Positions 38,201 to 53,700 are shown, counted from the first letter of the stretch. The stretch is DNA of 64,000 bases from Lingula anatina (GCF_001039355.2 NW_019775780.1:558001-622000), one strand, 5' to 3'. Program-made: numbers and translations. Notes: a model not told the origin generated them from the sequence alone.

Positions 38201-41200
38201 TTTTCTGTTATTGTTTTCTTTGGTAGCATGGAAAAGTGTGGCAAACAGATATAAATATTGGATAATCAAGTTTACTCTTAATTGTGGTCATTTACTATGG
38301 CATCAAAAGGACTGATGTGAAAATAAGGGACATAAACTTATTGAATTGCATCCATCTTGCTCATATTGAATTCATTGCGTGAACCAGGTGAAATGCTTGA
38401 AGATATGACTAATAAATTGCAGACCATAAAATACAAATGCCTGTTTCAATAAAAAAGTAGTTAACATCCGTATACAACATCAACTCCACAACAAATGTAA
38501 AAAATATTAGTACACATCTTCATTTTGTAAAATATTTTGAAAATTCCAACACTGTTGCTGAGAGGGGGAAGAGGTAGATGTTATGTTTTTTTGAAGATTA
38601 ACCTTGTATGTTGTGAGATCTATCTGCCACTGCAAATGATAAATTTCTACCACAGCTGTTAATACTAATAATGAACTTTTTGATTTATATGCTGTTGATG
38701 AATAGTTTTTTCATATATATTTTTGTGTCATAGTTTGCCTGGCTTCTGTATGTACTGTTGCTAGGAATATAACTTTTTCATGAAGTTCTAAGAATTGTTC
38801 TGTCAAAGAATCCACTGATCCCATTCAGTACAGGTAACTTGATGGCCTTGTTTAAACACATGCAGGAACCTCATGAAAACCTTGTTCAATTTGCTGGTGA
38901 CCATCCAGTCCCTATTACCCCACCCTACACAGTTGGGACTTAATGTGGTTGACATTTGTGACCCTGTCTCCTCATCTTTCTATGATAGAGTTTATCAGTG
39001 TTTTCAAATTGGTTTGAAAAATGTAGATGACAATAAGCAGGCTGCCCCTAGCTTGGAGTGAATCACACAGAATAACCAAAGGTCAGGGCATTTTGGAAAA
39101 TCAAAGGGATTTTCTGTTTTGCTAGGTGGGTCTAATAGCAGTGTTGTCATGGATGGGTAGGTTGTGATGTCATTTTCAGGTTTTTCAGGATGTCTGTAGA
39201 GGCTCTTGAAAGTGGAAACTGCTTATTATAGTCAAAAATAGAATTACGCTTGAGAAATCTGTAAAGTGTAAATTTCAAAATTATCAAGAAAAAAAACTTC
39301 TATGATGCTTGGATCACAGATCAAAGACACCCCTCTCCCAAATAAGAAAAAAAGAAGGAAGAAAAAAGAAAAACAGGAAATTTTATGCCATATTTGTCAT
39401 GCACAGCTACTGAATTTGACTTGCTTTTAGAAACAGAAGTCATGCAGGTATTGAACTAGACAATCAGCATCTGTTGATAAATAATTGCTATTTGATGCAT
39501 CACATGTTTTCTTTACTCTGACTTAAAAACTTCTCATTAAAATTGAACAAAGGATTGATAAATAACCATTTACAGACAAAGGGAACACAACTTGGCCAGT
39601 TTTTTTAATGTCAGCTTTCCATATTCCACATTGGTGATCCCCCCCTCCCCTTGTACCCCTTGTCCCCAAGGTGAGATTGTCTTGTTGGAGTGACATGTTG
39701 CTCTGTGGAGCCTGTCAAGAAGCAGACACAAAGGGGATAACTGGTGACTTGTGTGCCTTGAGGAGCCACTAAGGTGATAGAGAATAGGACAGATTACCCT
39801 TTCCATTAACTTCACTGGGTAATCTCCTCAAAGTTTAAAGACTGGCACTGTTAGATGCAAAAATAATTCATTTTTTCTGTCAGAGGTCAGGACAGGGACA
39901 CAGGATTCTTCGGGGCATTGTTATAAAAATTTCACAATATCCATCAGTGACACAGTATTGTTTGAGCAGTTGAGGTACTGTGAAAGTTGAGAATCAGAAT
40001 GTTTGTCTTAGAAGCCTCCTGGATGGATTTAGCTGTTGCTAAGTGGTTTGATTTGCAGGGTTTTTTCGCTGAAGGACAAATCTGTTCCATCTGCTACAGT
40101 TCTCAACTGATTTGATGCATTATGAGCATTGAAACTGCATCATGCTAATGAAAAACGAAGCTGGAAATTTAGTATTTTCTCCTCATACCAGCATGTGGGT
40201 CTAGATGAAAAGGATCCATTATTTATTCAAAGGATGCATCATTTGTTTTTTAAAGTAGTAAATTTTTTTAATGTCAAAATTCCATCTTCAAGTTAGATCC
40301 ATTTCAACTGCATTGTTGTAACAGTGTTAAAATTACACCGTGCCAATTAATACCAAAAACATACATTGTTAATACTTACTTAACAGGTCATTGTTATTGG
40401 CACTGTTCTTCTTTTATGACGAACAAAAATGTAACTCCCATGTGCTAAAATTCTCACCTGGTAAAATTGACAGCCATAGCACTGTATATATACACAGGCA
40501 GCAGTCAGACACTGTTGAAGCTTTTGTGTCAATATTTATATATCGAGTTGCTGTATCTCCACGATAAGAAGGGAAGTTGGGAATTCTGTAGCTAAGGTAG
40601 CTGGAAGATGGTGTAATTACCTCAGGTTGCACAAGTTATGTTGTTTCAAATTGATTGTGTAAGTAGACAGGACCATTGAGAAATCTAAATGCTACAGTCT
40701 TGATTTCATGAGAATACCTGGAGAGGGCACTTGCCTGGATTTGAAGAAAAATGTTTAGTTCTTGATTTTGCCGTTTACTTTAAAAAAATCAAATGTTTCT
40801 TTACAAATGAAGGAGATGTTCACATTTAGAAGTTGAAGTGGGACAAAGGAAACAGAAGGCAGTTGGAAGTTAACCTCTAGGTGTTATTTTCATTGTCACT
40901 TCTCAGCTTCAAACAAGCGATAAATTGAAAAAAAAAATACTGCATGCACAAAGAGTTGTGTCTGTGCGTAAACTTCTTGAATGGACAATTTAACACCAGT
41001 GAAAATACTAGTTTGATTGTGCTGAGAGAAAGACGAGTCCAAGAGCCAAAAACAACTGTATTGAACTCTCACTTTCAGTGCAAATAATTCCAATATTGGA
41101 ACCAGCCTAGAGGTAACTTGACCAGCGGAAATAATTTTTTTTCAATGAAGACCAAGTAGGGGATGATTCCATTTTGTTCATTTGAAACAAAACAATCTTG

Positions 41201-44200
41201 ACCTAGTACAAAGCACCTGCTCCAGAGACATTTAATTTTGTTCTGAGGGAAAAAAATGTTACCAAGTCCTGACTAATATTGTGTTCTTGTTTTGCTTCAT
41301 TTACTTGATTAACAGGGGGTATAAAAAGTGTGATTCACACAACCACAGGCCAATTTGGCATCCCCTGATGAATTATTTATGCACCAGGACCTCACAGAGA
41401 CATTTATCAAGCTTACACAACCAAAAATACATTTATTGCAGTTTGCTCGCCAAATGCTTAAGCTATTCATCAACTTTTGATTACTGATTTACTTGCTTTG
41501 GTCTTTATCAAAGTTGATCAGACTGAAGAGTTGGGGTTTATATATTTTATGGCTGAGAGTGTGCTGTGACAGCCCTAGTGCTGTTAAAAAGGCAGTGGAG
41601 TAGAGAGAAAGAGAGAACTGTTTGCGGTATTGGTCTTTTGTGTAAGTCCTGAATGCAACAACAGGGGAAGGAAGTCCCTTGCAAACCTTGTGCAGCTGGT
41701 GTCTTTTCATCAAGACTGAGTCATCAGGTTTGAGAAGAAAAATTGAAGTGAATATCATTAAGATTTAAAAATAAACTATAAAAAACAGGCTGAATGACGT
41801 TTCTTACATCATTTTGAGAAAAGCAGAAGAGTGTATGGTGTTCATAGAGCAATTGCTAGCCTTCCAGATTCTTCATAAGTATCATGTATATCATAAATTT
41901 CCAGGGGAAAAACCGAATCTAGATTCCTCAGATTATTTGAGTGTCATTTGCAAAGGAAAGTGGCTCGTGGAGGCATTCAGAGAATCCATAATCAGAAAAA
42001 GGTCATTCTTGGTAGTGCGAAGCACAGGTATCTTGTCCTGTGTACAAGTAGTGGAGGTATGCCCTGGTAGAAGGAAGCTGTGGAGAGTGCAGACCTGGAG
42101 GTGTTCCAGGGAATACTACCATGTCCAACAGTAATAAAAGAGGAGGAGGGAAAATAAAAAGTACTTGATGTAAAGTATTGCTGCGTAGAGAGGAAGAACA
42201 CAACTCGGGTTTACAATAACTGACCTGGCCTCGTATGATAAACATATATTTTTAAAAACCACTGTAACAAACAACTACCTTGAGCTGTTTGGCAGCCCTC
42301 CTGCTGCATGTATCATGCATAGCTGCTGAGGCCAGATGGGCAGTATGCTTTATCCAAAAAGATGGAATGTTTGACAAGGGGATGATTTCCCCATTACTTC
42401 ACTACACACACCACATGAGACTTGAGTGGCTAGTTTTCTAATTCGGTCTGATCAGCAAGGCCAGGTGAGGGGATAGACAGCTAGTATAGGACAGCCCTGC
42501 CTGTGTTGCAATCAAGCATAAGAGCCAGGTATTCTGGTAGAGAGAGATCAGAGTGGTAGGGAGCTGCCTTCTACCTGGGGATTGATTGGACGGGTTGTGT
42601 TTACTGCAGGCAACAAGCAGGCACTGAGGCAGCAACAGCAGGAAGATCAAATCATGCCTTCATTCCCTCAAGACATTTGGATGGGGAATCAGGCTTGATT
42701 GTGAACAGAAACTGGTCTTTTCTCATTTAGTGAGCTTGAGTTTTAGCTCTTGTTATTGAATGTGTGGCGGGAGAGAGGAGAAAAATCAATGAGTTCAACA
42801 TCTCTTGAGAAAAACGTGGTCTCCTGCACATATTGACAGTTCCTTGTTAATTTGTCATCATCACGTGTGTGGAGTGCACACTGTCAGTTGCCTAGATGTG
42901 ACAAATTGCTTAAGGAGGAGACAATAGGATTACAGTGCAGTTCACCTCTTTTAACTGACTGCTACCTTTCATTATTTACGTCAGCAGGACTTCACAGTGC
43001 ATTTTTTTCTGGGATATATGGAGTTTTTTTTATCAACTTCTGTTTTCTTGATAATATTTAGAAATTGCATGGAATTATACCAATTGAAAACTTTGCTGTA
43101 TATCTAGTTCTAAGACTTGCATATAGGATTTTTTTTTTACCTGGAAAGCATATTTGGAAAAATATGAAGGACATAATAACCTGAGGATTTAGTTCTGGGA
43201 TTATCATTCACTACTGCTACTACTACTACTGTTGCTGCTGCTTTTGTACAATGTCTTATGAGAAGTATGATGATGAAAAACTCTGTGACAATGTCACGGA
43301 GACTTATATGGTTAGTATGCCCTGTATTTTTACTTTTTTCCTTAGATGAATTATGAAACAATTTCTTTGGACCAATCAATTTTTCCATTAATGTAGACTG
43401 CAAATTTATTTATAGATTTTAGCAGGTTATAATTCAAATGTGTCAACTTTTGATCTTCACTTTCGGTACTAGTATGTCTACATCTGACCTAGTCTGCTAG
43501 GAATTTTTTTATTTGTCATTGTCGCCTAACTTGAACGTAAACCTTTGATCTTAGGTGTATTTATAAACTCGTAGGCATTTGTTCTTCTTTGATACCAGCA
43601 TAGCAACATAATGTAGACTCCATTGTCCCTCTTTGCCTCGGGGAAAGAATGGGGGGGAAATTAACACTGGACATAATATCATAGAACAGTCATAACTTAA
43701 ACTATGGCAATGGAGTTTTCGCATGTGGTGGAAGCAACATGTTAAGCCAAAATGATCAACTGGGGAGTCTCAATTTTTCAAAATATTTAATCTAAAGTGA
43801 CTTAAACTAATTTGTTGCTATTGATTCTGACATCGGTTGCCATGGTAACTGATATCTTCAGTAATATGTAAATCTGATAATCTGTCTATTGAACCGATTA
43901 TTGCCAAGAGCCAGATGCAGTGAAATTGCCAAATTATATTTTCATGATCGGATCTAGCAATGAAAACTTTGGATCAGGCTCTGAATTGTGAAAATGGAAT
44001 ATCAATATAATTACTGTGTTCTATTATGAGAATTCCCACTGGATGGGTCAGTTCCAGAATTCCCAATTTTGTACAGTAGAAAATACATTTTAAATAAAAA
44101 AAAAAAATCTCCAAATTTACATTCAGAAAGGAAAGTAGATGATTTAACCTTATATTGATGAAGCTGATCATTTTCGATATGTTCATATTAAGTTACTTCT

Positions 44201-44634
44201 TGAAGAGATTTCTTATAAGTGAATTGGTTAGTCAAATGTAAGAATTGTGCACGGCTTAGATGTGGAAGATACGTTAGAGAAACAGTTATAACTGACAGTA
44301 AGTGATACTCCCCACAGTATGAAATAGAACTGAAATAAAGCATCTAAACATAGCCATGGTGCACACCTGTTTAGTGAATTTCTTCCTGCAGGTGACTTGC
44401 AGATGATGTTTTTGGGAAAAGATAGATTTAAAAACCTAGAATATTTTATTTCCAGTTCATTTGATGTAGTGTATATTAGGAGCAGTATAGAGGTATGGAA
44501 TCATAAGCATGTCAGTTAAAAAGCAATTAAAGCAAGAGAATTGATTTATTTGGTTCTGTATGTGGATAGGAGCACCTGTTTGTGTTTGACAGGTACTAGT
44601 TGTGAAATGAGATTTGCTGCATTCCATTTTTAAC

Positions 44635-44718
<84 letters not shown>

Positions 44719-47700
44719 GCAGTTACTTGCCATGTCTTCTCTCTTACATTTAAACCATACATTTTTTTTCAGTTATCCTATTGACATATCACTAAGTGAA
44801 TGTTTTCTGTCAATAACCTCTCAACAACTTTCTCAAACAGACAGTTTTCAGGACTTGAAAAAAACATTTTCAACAAAGATATCTAGGGCTTTTACTCTAA
44901 GGACATGTATAAATTTGGTTTTTATCAAAATACACTTAGAAAGATTTAAACTATTGTGTTTGGATGTCAAGAACTATGATATCATGGAACAAATATTTTA
45001 AGAAAAGATTTGAGGTGTATTATTATGTGTTGGGAGTTAGGTGGCTATATCAAGACTAATCCGTTTTGCTACCTTTTGTATTGCTTCACATGCCAGTATA
45101 ACAACAAGGCTTGATTTATGTCCATATATTTGTCCGTATGTCCTTAGACGATGTAGCCACTCCAGTCTAACAAAAGGGACGGTGGTACAGGTGGACTATT
45201 ATTCATGTTTAATTACTATTTCCACCTTTCATTAATTTGATTGCTGTAACTAATAGGTAGGCTCTGGGCTTAGGGAGGTGATATATGCACCAATTTACTT
45301 TTGACTGTCTTTTTACCACCTGCTTTTTGAATGGGTTTTAAAGAAATTCTTTATATTTATGCACACCTGTTATAATTGTGAATAAAGAAATATCGTGCAT
45401 ATGTTTATTAACCACTGTCATTATTCAATCAAAACAAGTTGTGAGTGTAGAATATTTTACTTTCATCATTGATGGACGCATTTTTTCTGTAATTTTTTAA
45501 TAAGAAAGACCCAAATAATTCCCAAACAAAATTGTTAGAAATTATTTAGAAAATGAACAAAGACATATTCAGTTCATGACTATTCCTGTGCTAGTCGGCT
45601 CATTTCAACCATTGGTCCTATTCACCATAGCCGTGATCTCTCTATTAAAGGGTTTCCTTCAAATGATTGCTGATAGTCCTATGGGACAGAAGGACATCTC
45701 TGTGGAGCAATCCTTTATCAACTTTCCAGTTGGCAAGCCTTTGTTTAGGTTAAGCATATTGGCTTTTAGCGCATTCTGCTCATTTTCTACTGAAAACCAT
45801 GGTTGACTTAATATGCTTTTCTGTTTAAGTAATTTTTGTTTGTTTGGCATTGTAAGTACATCTAGAAACTAGGACAAATTGGTTTGAAATAAATAGAATA
45901 CCATGTCGCGACTATGTTTGCAATTGTGTGTGTATATCCCATTGGTATCAAATCTACATTCAGATTAGTTTTGGAAGGGAATTTAAATGCCCATCTCAAA
46001 CATATCAATTTGGAAATTAATTTACAATAAATATGTCTGTGTTTGTGAATATTATGCCAAGATAAATCCACAGTTAAGGCTACGTTAGAGAGCTGATGGG
46101 AAAATAACTCTCTAGGCTTATCAAGTTGTTCATATCATAAATGTCAATTCTGGTGGTCTGATGCTGAAAATAGAGCTATAAGTCAATTGTAGCACATGTA
46201 TACACAATTTTGTGACAGTTTACTTTGAGAGATTGAGATATTATATGGAACATTGAATGGGAAATGTAATTTTCATCTGCGAATGAAAAAATAACTAAAA
46301 GCTAGCTGTCCCTCCTATCTGAGTGTGATTTTTCTTTCAAAAAATTGTTTTATAAATACATTTTTGTTTTTTTCTGTCTGTCCATCTCACAAAATGTATG
46401 ACCTGCAGAATTTTTTAAGCTTATCTGAAAATTGAGGATTTCTGGTATAAAAAGGAAGAAAAATGCATTGATATTTTTATTCATCATTTCAGGCTCACGT
46501 CGTTGCTGCATTTGAACAGAGTTTGTCTAACATGACTTCCCGCCTTCAAAACCTGACATGCACAGCAGAGGCAAAGGTGAGTTATGGGTGACACTAGGTC
46601 TTAAGTTGGTTGGGGATGTATTAAATGGGAATTTGAAATACCTGTTCTTACAAGTGCAAATTAGTCATCCAGTTATAATTTACATCAAGTTTTTTAATCT
46701 AATGCTAGACATACTACATACATAGTCCAATAATAGATTTTAAAACTTAATTTATTTTTTCGCTATCATTGGGTCAAGTCAACATCATAATATACTGACC
46801 AAATGATCAGAATGTGCTGGCTACCATAAATTTTCCACAATCTAAAATTGATCTCAGAAATGGTAGGTCTGTTAAACTGTGTCTGGCAATATTGATCATA
46901 GGTGGTGTGTTTGTACAGTAATATTCATTTATTTGAAACTCAGAGAGTGAAATGTCTTGTCAAAATTTCAAATGTGATTTCTGATGATTATGTGTGGTTA
47001 GTTTTTTGTCTATTTTGGTCAATGATAATGACTAGGGTAGTCAGTGAGGAGCTTATCCTGGGGCACAAATAGATATATTTACTCATTGGGCAGTGAACCA
47101 GATAACACCCAAACCAAAGTTGTATGTATTTAAAGAACTATCCTGTGTTTCCGCTGTCATCCAGAAAGGATGGTTACAATAAGTACAGGACACTGAATTG
47201 TCCGTCCTGCTAAGAATTGGAATGAGACATGAAATAACTCAATTTTGACAAGAGGGTCAGTTGGAACAAATATATTTAACTATATAACAAGTAAATAAAA
47301 CATTTGTAACTGCATAGCCTGACAGGCAGCAAGATTAATTTGCTGCCAAGTAAATTTGTCTGACTACTCAATGATTTTTCATGTGCTGCTAATAATTAGC
47401 CATCAAATACCCATTTGCTTACGCGGCCAAGTTCAGCTTTAACCTGGCCATAGTCAACCCCCATTTTTGTTCTCACACAGGTCTCTTGCAACTTTATTTT
47501 CTTACAAGGAAAAACATGACAGACTTTTATTATTGCCATCAAAAAGCCATGAACATACAATGAAACAGTACACACATTATCATAAATTTTGTCAGTAATA
47601 GGGGAGGTATAAAAGAAAACCAAGGTGCCTCCCCCAAATAATCTGTCAGGTTCTCCAGAGATGGTAACTGATGACAGGTAAAAGATGTATAGTTCTTGTC

Positions 47701-50700
47701 AAGGAGTCACATATGAGATAGTTATGAGCTGTCTTTAACATCTCTTATCCTACCTGACATGAAAACAAGCTGTTGACACGAAATCCTGTCTCTATGCATA
47801 CTCATTACTTAGGTGACTACTGGGATTGAAAGATGTCCTTTTACCACGATGGGGTAGGTTTTTGTGTTGAATATTATCTAAGTGCAAAATTATTGCACAA
47901 TCTAATCTTTTGAAGAGATATTGTGTGATAACTTGTGCCATGAGGGAAGATCATTCAAAGAATTACAATTCACATGTATTCCTACTTCTGGCTATTTTTC
48001 TCAGTGCTAGCTACAGTGTTGTTCATGCCATTTATAAAACAAGATAAATGGAAAGTTAAGAACATGCTTTTTCTTCCTCACTTGAACTATTCCCCTTGGC
48101 ATCAGAACATTTTATGAGGGGGAAAAATGTACATTAATATCCCATCGATTGAAACAAGCTTGGAGCATGAACCTCTCTCTATCTCTCTCTTTTAAGTTCT
48201 GACTTGAGATTTGATTTTGTTGGTAGAAGTAGAAAATTTTATTTGAGTTATTTGATAAAAGTTTCTACCACCCGTCCTTTATTTTCTCTCTCTTGTTATC
48301 TTGTTATGGCTATTTATTGTGAACTGATTGCTCATTTCTAGGACACAGATGAGATCCTTAAAACCATCGAAGCCTTGCGACTCCAGCGAGCTCTTGTACG
48401 AGTCGCCCGCATAAATATGATGTCCACCGATTGGAAACAGGCTGAAGTGAGATCTTTTAGCTCTATCCAGGCTTGACCAAGTTTATAATCCTTTTACTAA
48501 CCCCTGTGTGTTCCAAAATATTTATGATAATATTTATATTAGATTTGTCTGTTTCCCTTCCTCCTCATTCAAGGTGAATGGACTTTTTTGGTACATACCT
48601 ACCATGAAAATGCCCGTCCTCCTTGTTTTTTGCTAAATGTTTGCAAGCATGTTTTAACAACAAACTCATTTGTGGAAATAAGGGGACAAAACTACATTTT
48701 CTTGTGTTAATCCACCTTTCAACTGTAATAGTTGATTGGTGGAGATGGTGAAGTAAGGTTGCCATAGAACCTCAAAACTATGACAACCATATTTATTTCA
48801 AAAGGCAAAAAAAAAAAAAAATCAGATATTTTCTTTTAAAAATGATTGAGTTATCTCAGCCTGGAGAGTGTTGACAGATTCCACTGTATTCCATCTCCCA
48901 TGGAGAACTTCTCTTATGATCATCTTGTACATGTAGCTTAGATCTGTAACCCTGAGAGCTTAGCTTCCCTTAGCTCTGGGATTTTAACACAACCCAATGT
49001 GTTAACTGCATGCCTTGATGACTAGTTGATTGCCTGCCTCCCTGCATGCCCTGTCTCATCTGGAATGTGCCATGCATACAGCCAGCTCTGTGCACCCTGG
49101 TTCCTCATAGTGCAATGTTTATTATGTTGGTATGTTTTTTATCTTATAATACTGTACTTTACTCAGTTGTTATTCCAATTGTGCAAACATATTTATATAC
49201 ATATAGCACATATTATAACATCACAGTGTATGTCATGTGCCATTTGTATGATGAATAAGTGTTTGATGAATAAGATGGTAACCCCCCCCCCCTCCCCCCA
49301 AATCCCCTGATCAGCCCTACACTGCTCTATATAATTTTCCTAAGACCAGGTTTTGGGAAAGTGTTGGGATCATTGAGTCTTTCTCTGATTGTCAGTAAAA
49401 GCCACAACTTTTCATTTCACAGACATTATCTCCTTGTTCTGAGAAACCTCTAGGTGCAATTTTTATTAGAAAATAACTATGTGGGATACTATATTATCTG
49501 TGTATATTCCCCTCTCCTCCTCCTTACTTTCTTCTTATGGCAAGGGTTGATTGTTTGCATGTGGACTGTATTAATTTCAGACTATTTATATTCTAATAAA
49601 AAACATTTAGTAAAACATTAGCAGTAGGATGTCAGACATAACCAAATTTAGCTCCTGGATATAAACACCTTTTCCATGTTCCAAGTTTTTAGTAAGGCTA
49701 GCTGATTGGTATTCAGTTTAGACTAACAGGAGAAGACATGAACATATCAAATTTTTTCCTTTTTTTTTTTTAAGGCGTGCAACTTAATAACTAGAACCTA
49801 ACCAAATATGGTGTTTTCTTGATGCCTCCATTACGTTGGAGTTAGTAATCATTGCTGGAGCACATTTGGATTTTGTCAGTTACATTTTAAACAAAAACAG
49901 TAGTTGGTCGCTGCCACTTATGAAAAAAAAAATTTTTTTAATGCTATCAGATAAATCCCAAATGAAAAGCTTAGTCTCCTTGTGGGTACATCAGATGGCT
50001 TGTAAGATGTAAGATTTACAAATAACTGAAGAGATGGGCATTCTGAACTTTTCAAGCCCCATCAGTCCTAAACATGGGTGATTTCTGTGTATAAACTCCA
50101 CACTTTCCAGTTCAACAGTGCAAAAATGATTGCATTTTATGCCATTTATAATTTGATTTGCAGGACACTGAACTTGCAGAATTGCGTGCTACCATTGAGG
50201 CACTGAAGAAACAGAGCACCACTCTGCCCTTCCAACAGATCAACTTAGCAGATGCCCCTCTCAGCCCCAACAGTGCGCGTAGACATGCATCTGTATCATC
50301 CACTGGCTCAGGTAGGTAGAACAGAAGCTGTGAGAGTTGTGTGTGTGTTCTTGTGGCTATGATGTTTTTTAGTGCACATTGTTGAATGGACAGATGAATT
50401 AGAATGACTAACTTTAAGTTTGGCATGCCAAAGGACTTACATGTAAAAGATGAATAGAATACGTAATTTGCATTACATGAAAAAAAACTTTCGTGTAAAT
50501 TGCATAAGATTGATAGGTTAAATGAAAATAGAAAGGGTTTAATTTATAAGATGCAGCTGTGTCTCTGAATTCCATTCTTTTCCCAACCACAAAGCTGTCC
50601 AGACACCACAGATGTTTACTATGCCTTTCCTCTGTCAGTTGCAGTAATCTCTGAAAAAAAAGTGCAAGGACTTGTAACGCTGGTCTTGTAAATCAAAAAT

Positions 50701-53700
50701 GTGGTTCCCCTAGGCTAGCTGTCTGATCAACTCGATATTTACTGCACTTGGATGTTTTTCTTGTCAACACTTACTGCGTGCTTTTTGAGGTTATAAAGTA
50801 TCTGGGAAAATTGCTACAAGAAGATCTTGAGTACAACTTTATAAGAAAGACTTCTTTTTTTTTTCTTTTTGGAGAATGTTACACAGATTTTTCAAGGAGT
50901 ATAGAAACTTTGCCAAAATGTTAAAAGTAGAAGATATCTGTTATGTCTGGTAGAGTGCCTCTTATTGCACCAAATGTGATTGATAAGCCACTGAAGTACA
51001 TGGTAAATGAGAAAAAGTAATGTTGCCTCTCGAAAATAGGTTGATCTTGTTGATAGGACATGAGAAAAAAAAAGGATTGTGTACATCACGTGCATTTGGA
51101 GGAAGAAAGAAAATTCTGTCACTTGCATGTAAGTTTGAATATTATTTTTTAGAAGAAAAGATTAAGCATAAGAGAAATGCAATTTGTGGCATGCGACACT
51201 GTTATTTGCCCTATTTTGGGAGGGAAATATTGAAAAAGTACATCTAATTTCCGATCTTGGTTGTATGAATTGTTCATATGTCATGGTGCAGTGTCATGTA
51301 ACCTGGTTAGGCTAGCTCGACATGTTGATTTATCTTTATGACATTGTTTCACGCAAGGAGGAAAGGGTACTTAAAGAGACAAAACATAACTTAGGTAATC
51401 ATCTGTGTTAGATGGGAATGGCTGCAGACAGATAGCCCAGACAGTTGTGTGTAAAGACAACCTACATACAGAACTGAAAAGGTAATATAGATGTGATCTG
51501 ACGTTAGTAACATTACATTTCATAGTATGACATGTTTTTTATCATAGTGACATTACATTTGTCAATGAATCATTTTAAAGTCCACAAAGGAGATGTTTGT
51601 GATATACCAGAGTTCTAGCTGTAAGGGTCTGTATAGACATATTTACATGCATCTCTTTACCTAACGTATGTACTTTCAATGTGACACAACAAGTTGTAGT
51701 GGTTGTACTTTTGGCTCTCTGGTTACACCAGCAAGATATAGAGGATGTTTTACAACATTTGCACTAGATATTGATATGTATTCTAATGTTAGAGTATATT
51801 GGCAAGCAAAGATATACAAGTCATAACTACATCTAACGCCTGTGTGCCACCAGGTGTGTGTCTTAATGAGGAATCTCTTGGCACAGTCTGAGGTGAGAAA
51901 GTGCTGTTTAATGCTGACACAAGGAAATGTAGGTTTTATTTGATATAAAAGATGTGGAATGCCATGTGATATAGGTTATCAAAAACACTGATAGGCAGCA
52001 TACATAATTAAGATTCATTAAAATGTGTATGTTACAACTCGGTATCAAAAAAAAAATGATGGGTACTTGTGCAGACATGTTTTGGCAACTGATAATTGAT
52101 ACAGTTTTGTAATTTTGATGAATAATGTAAGAAGGTTATTTGGTAGCTTGATAGGCACCCAGCAACACAGTTCATATTTGGAAATAAACACAAATAAGAT
52201 GTCCTGCTGAAACATAACAAAATATGATGCCAAAAGAAAAGAAAAAAAAACTTATGGAAGACGGAGTAAAAAATCTGCAAGGATTGACGAGGGCAAAAGT
52301 AAGTGATATTTTAGGCAAGTTGATGAAAGATTTATGTGGCATGACAAGAGTTCATTGTTCAACTTAATGACATGATACTTACCTCCCAGACTGGCTTTCC
52401 TTTGCCAAAATGTGTGCAGGATATAAAAAGAGAGAATGTCACACTTGAAGGAGAGAAAGGGGAGGAGGTGGAGAGGTCCTAGATCTATGGCTGTAGGACA
52501 GACAGTTGTCTAGTGGAAATGATGTACAGAGAATTGATGAAGTGAGTGGTACGTCTTTTCCTTATGTACCTCTATGTGTCTGTCTACTCCAGGGAGACCA
52601 CCATACATAGTTATTCCCAGACAGCAGCCAAGTCCTCATTCTCAACTCCTTGAATTATAGTGTGTGGAAGTGTTGACAATACAGAAGCCATTTGTCATTT
52701 TAGACAAGTAAAAATATTTACAAAAAATAACAACAAGGAATAATGAAAAATGATGACATTGGCGACATTAATATATAATGTACCACTGTGATATAAGATA
52801 AAAGTCCTCTGCTGTGTTCAGTTCACCCGGTATGGCTTTTAGTCATTTCTGTGTCCTGGTAGGCAGACAGGGAATCAGAGAGAGGACAGCCACTTTATCA
52901 TCAGATTGTAATCTGTAGAGAAATCACTGTAATCTGGGGACACACACCACAGGGGTGCTGGAGGCTGGCTAAGGTAAAGTTGCACTGGAAATAATGATGA
53001 CAGAACTTTGAGGAGTGGCCACCCAGGGACAGAGAGACTGAGCAGTGTTTGTTGACATTCAGGAGTAAAAAGGGTATTTGGGGATTTTTTTTTCTTACTT
53101 TTTTAACCCAGTGTTTGAAAAAAGTGGGTCTCTAGTATTTTACACAGAGTTTAATTTTCAGACTTTGCAGTGACAGGTTGATTTTACTTCAAGTGATTAT
53201 GATTGACTTCAAGTACAAATAAATAACCATTAAAAGTAATGAGAATTAAAACCATAGGGGGAAAAAAGCTTTAGATGCTAAATACTGCATTTGAGATGAC
53301 CGTTAGATATTTTCCAAATTAGTCGAATAACCACAACTGGTATGCACATGAAATATTTCACCTCTATTTATGATTACAGCCACATGGCGCAGCTTTTGAT
53401 CTTCAATCAAATTTCATCCCAGCTGAACTTCACTGGACGTTTTTGACAGCGGACGCCTGGAAAAACAATTTACTTCAGTTCTTGTTACCTGAATTAGCAT
53501 TCATATTGCAGTTCAGGAATAATCTTACATCAATTTAGTCCTGACATTTGCCCCTCAACTGTTTGGCTGTCATTAAGAAATGCCCATTAGGATGTGATGT
53601 GTTTTGATGCCCATGGTTGGCAGAGCTTGCACCCGCTGGTTTCATATGTATTCTGTATTATAATAAAGTAACTAAGCTAGGGTAAAATGGATATAAACAT

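Larger units (their letters stand above)
27336..46492 (+). other. Intron 5 (19.2 kb, contains assembly gap)
   Basis: Spans donor gtaagt to acceptor TTTCAG. Contents: minus-strand ORF with 28-residue repeats (28149-28664), promoter candidate with TATA box (30640-30835), Helentron/HINE-like element with gap (33391-35088), a weak 75-nt exon candidate (35645-35719), a CTA/CTG microsatellite (43210-43243), a long CT microsatellite followed by an open frame (44638-45001) and an AATAAA at 45381. The remainder is AT-rich with no recognisable gene. Confidence 0.9.

Noticed and set aside
43251-43310. ATG-initiated 20-codon segment (MSYEKYDDEKLCDNVTETYM) before a gttagt, phase 0 to exon F
   Set aside because: The donor is weak (T at +3), the ORF is short, no promoter signals were seen, and it follows directly on a microsatellite. 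Chance is the simplest explanation.
45576-45806. 76-codon ORF with a fairly protein-like composition in intron 5
   Set aside because: No splice sites in a useful phase, no family recognised, and length is within chance expectation for this intron.
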